A stretch of 64,000 nt of DNA from Muraenolepis orangiensis. Lineage: Eukaryota; Chordata; Actinopteri; Gadiformes; Muraenolepididae. The DNA is taken from the NCBI GenBank assembly GCA_027704905.1, contig CM051013.1, positions 14,965,254 to 15,029,253 of the forward strand, in the 5' to 3' direction. The notes under the pieces are model-generated. The model saw only the letters and a program-made list of their open reading frames with translations. It was not told where the DNA came from and searched no databases. Below, in pieces: positions 1 through 64,000 of this stretch. How positions within the stretch are numbered: position 1 is the first letter of the stretch; every line of letters starts with the position of its first letter. The position numbers and the translations under genes are program-made.

Positions 1-215
1 AATGTGGAGAAAATCATTTTGTAGCAATAGATCCATATTTTGACTGTGTCATAGTATCCAGGGATTTCAGGGACAATACATCTCCACAAAGTGCATTACA
101 AACTCCACAACAGAGCTCTCAACACTAAATGTTAGCTGAAGTGCAATTCAAGATTCAAGATTCAAGAATTGTATTTTCCATTTTCCATTTGCAACAAGCA
201 CAATGAATTGCGTAC
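1..215 (+). repeat. Dispersed repeat, copy A of a pair flanking exon 1
   Basis: Starts AATGTGGAGA at base 1 and matches 710-907 with small indels (shared pieces include TCCATATTTTGACTGTGTCA and CAACAGAGCTCTCAACACTA). The distal CAACAAGTACAATGGAATGC-like tail recurs near 52034 and 61518, so at least that part is a dispersed family. Its upstream limit is not visible. Confidence 0.75.
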
Positions 216-519
216 TCCCCATTCCCTCCTGCAGTATGAAATTCTAGAACAACATAAATAAAGAAATGAACATAAAAAGAACAATAAAGTGATTGATGGG
301 TCATATGTGTTATATTGTGCAAAAAGCATTTAAAGCATTTTAAAGTGCCAGTAGTGCAGCAGCATTATGAATACAGGTTGGCAAGACGTCCTTGGAATTG
401 TATGTCGTAATTGTATGTATGTCTCGTTTATATGATGCTAATCCACGTCCATGTGTGTTCCATTCGGGCTGCCTAACCTAACCTAACCTAACAGCCCGTC
501 CCCCACCCCACCCTACCAG
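1..519. other. NPHP4 intron, window start to exon 1
   Basis: End of an intron whose start is outside the window. It holds copy A of a 205-bp repeat (1-215), then unremarkable AT-rich sequence, then CTAAC pentamers at 473-492 and a C-rich polypyrimidine tract before the acceptor at 519. Confidence 0.7.
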
Positions 520-61983
<61,464 letters not shown>

Positions 61984-62046
61984 CCTCCGACCCCGGGTCA
62001 GCCTCCAAAGGTCACACGGGTCGACCAAAAAAAACGGAGGCCTTCC

Positions 62047-62069
62047 CACACACACACACACACACACAC

Positions 62070-62118
<49 letters not shown>
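62047..62118. repeat. (CA)n in the 3' UTR
   Basis: About 35 CA units with one AA break, 64 bp after the stop codon. Confidence 0.95.
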
Positions 62119-62120
<2 letters not shown>

Positions 62121-62949
62121 TACTATTCATGTATACAAATGATTGTTTACACTTTGAATGTATGACATGAAGAAAGATTGTTTTCAAAGCCAATTTTATG
62201 CGTGTATTTCTTTTTAATGTATTATTATTATAACATTCCTATAATTTGTCAAATGTTAAGGCAGGACATCAAAAAAGGGTAATTTTGGTTTGTTTTCCAA
62301 ACAAAATGCCGTGAAACAGAACGATGGCTTTTTGTTGTGGGGGGAGGGGAATTCAATTTGTGCGCCCCCCCCCCCCCTGAAGGAATCCATGTGTTCCAAT
62401 CAACTGATCCAAACACCGTGTTATAAATGTCCTTTTCAGAAGGAAACAAAGCACACTGTTTGCTGTTTGTGTTTGTCAGTGTTGACTGGGAAAAACACAA
62501 ACATTAACTCATTTCCGCGTTCCTCCAATTGGGTTTTTAAACAGGCACAGGTAACGGTAATTTACGAACAAAAAACTGACTTTTGTCTGTCCGTCTTGTT
62601 TCTGAATATATGGTTTCATATGCTGCAGTGTGTCCCTTTGTTTTTATTTATTTGATATTCCCAGACTCGTTGTGACGAGAACATCCGTCGTTAGAGGGAC
62701 CTCGATAGGTAGCTTCATCGGAATGTGCCGATGAACACCGAACGAGCAGAACCGTTCCGAATCGCATCGGCAACGTGTTTTGCGTGCGTCCTAATCTCCG
62801 TAAAAAAACAAAACAGCCCGATGTTTTCGTACAAAAGGTCCCTTCCTGTCCCCCGCCGGACCATAACAACATTTTGTAAACGCCTCCTTAACACTTAAGG
62901 GTTTTGATTCACAGCGAGCCTCTGACCTTCGGGTTCACTAAAAACAACC

Positions 62950-63014
62950 ATCTTCTTCTTCTTCTTCTTCTCTTCTCTTCTTCTTCTCTTCTTCTTCTTC
63001 TTCTTCTTCTTCTT
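62950..63014. repeat. (TTC)n trinucleotide
   Basis: TTC units broken by TCTC. Confidence 0.93.
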
Positions 63015-63146
63015 GCGGTGTTGGATATTGAGCTGTAATGAGATTTCTTCTTTCACTTTTAGAGTTATTTTTGTCTGGGTGTACGACCACGTCGTCGTCT
63101 GCCGCTTTGATCGCCCGCCACCCTCTCCTTCCTGCACTCATCTCCC

Positions 63147-63298
<152 letters not shown>

Positions 63299-63442
63299 TG
63301 AAGACAAAGGCCAAGGCACACTCTGACAGCCACCACAAGCTTAGTCTTATGTAACATAAGAGTCACATAACTCCTACGCCCTCCACCTCTGCCACCCCCC
63401 TCTCTCTCTTTCTCTGTATTTCTCCCCCTCTCTCTGTATTTC

Positions 63443-63556
<114 letters not shown>

Positions 63557-63758
63557 GTATGCATCCTGCCAGCTACCAGGCATAGCACCGGCAGACTTAT
63601 AATTAAGAAGTCCCCATCAAATTCAAGCTTATCAATACAGTATATATATATTTAAATCGTTTAATATCGCTCCATAATGTCACTTCAAATACTTTTGAAG
63701 CATTGGGTGTTAATAAGTAGTTTTTTCTTTCTCCTGCTAATTAAATGTCGAGAGAGAC

Positions 63759-63830
63759 TGTGTGTGTGTGTGCGTGTGCGTGCGTGCGTGTGTTTGTGTG
63801 TGTGTGCGTGTGTGTGTGTGCGTGCGTGCA
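63759..63830. repeat. (GT)n with GCGT units
   Basis: GT and GCGT mixed. Confidence 0.9.
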
Positions 63831-63877
63831 CCTTTGAGTATGTATATCCGCGTGTACATATGGTATGTATGTGTTTG

Positions 63878-64000
<123 letters not shown>

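Noticed and set aside
472..492. Interstitial telomere repeat
   Set aside because: The unit is CCTAA (5 bp), not CCCTAA, and there are only four copies.

Overview
This window comes from a vertebrate nuclear genome, almost certainly a teleost fish. It has long GT-AG introns, BEL/Pao, L2-like and R2/HERO-type retrotransposons of fish type, tRNA-derived SINEs, and a very high load of dinucleotide microsatellites. That load would fit a gadiform fish, but this is inference from repeat style and not a species identification.

One host gene crosses nearly the whole window on the + strand: the 3' half of NPHP4 (nephrocystin-4, a ciliary transition-zone protein). Fourteen exons (520 to 61983) join with consistent phases into 723 codons plus a TGA stop. 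The first exon begins mid-codon, so the 5' half of the gene lies upstream. Translations match my memory of human nephrocystin-4 exon by exon through to the C-terminus. No second host gene was found.

Layout: 1-2427, first exon flanked by two copies of a 205-bp repeat, then intron 1 with a SINE. 2639-29665, a 27-kb intron with a palindromic (TA)n repeat, an intact antisense BEL/Pao element (5296-12872, LTRs differing at two visible sites), a tandem-duplicated 400-bp unit, an antisense LINE with an inverted 5' end inside a minisatellite, a truncated and a full-length HERO-like element head to tail (18913-23178), a 250-bp hairpin, and G-rich minisatellites. 29804-34878, a 45-bp minisatellite with CRE-like octamers interrupted by LINE tails, then an antisense L2 reverse transcriptase. 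35085-61842, exons 5 to 14 separated by introns dominated by (GT/CA)n, (CT/GA)n, (TA)n and CCT repeats. 61984-64000, 3' UTR and downstream flank, ending inside a (CA)n tract.

The retroelements are independent of the host gene. The clearest interactions are at splice sites: several microsatellites and one L2 copy form part of NPHP4 3' splice regions. I found no new defence, biosynthetic or regulatory system. The best leads are the young retroelements, the palindromes and the repeat-derived splice signals.
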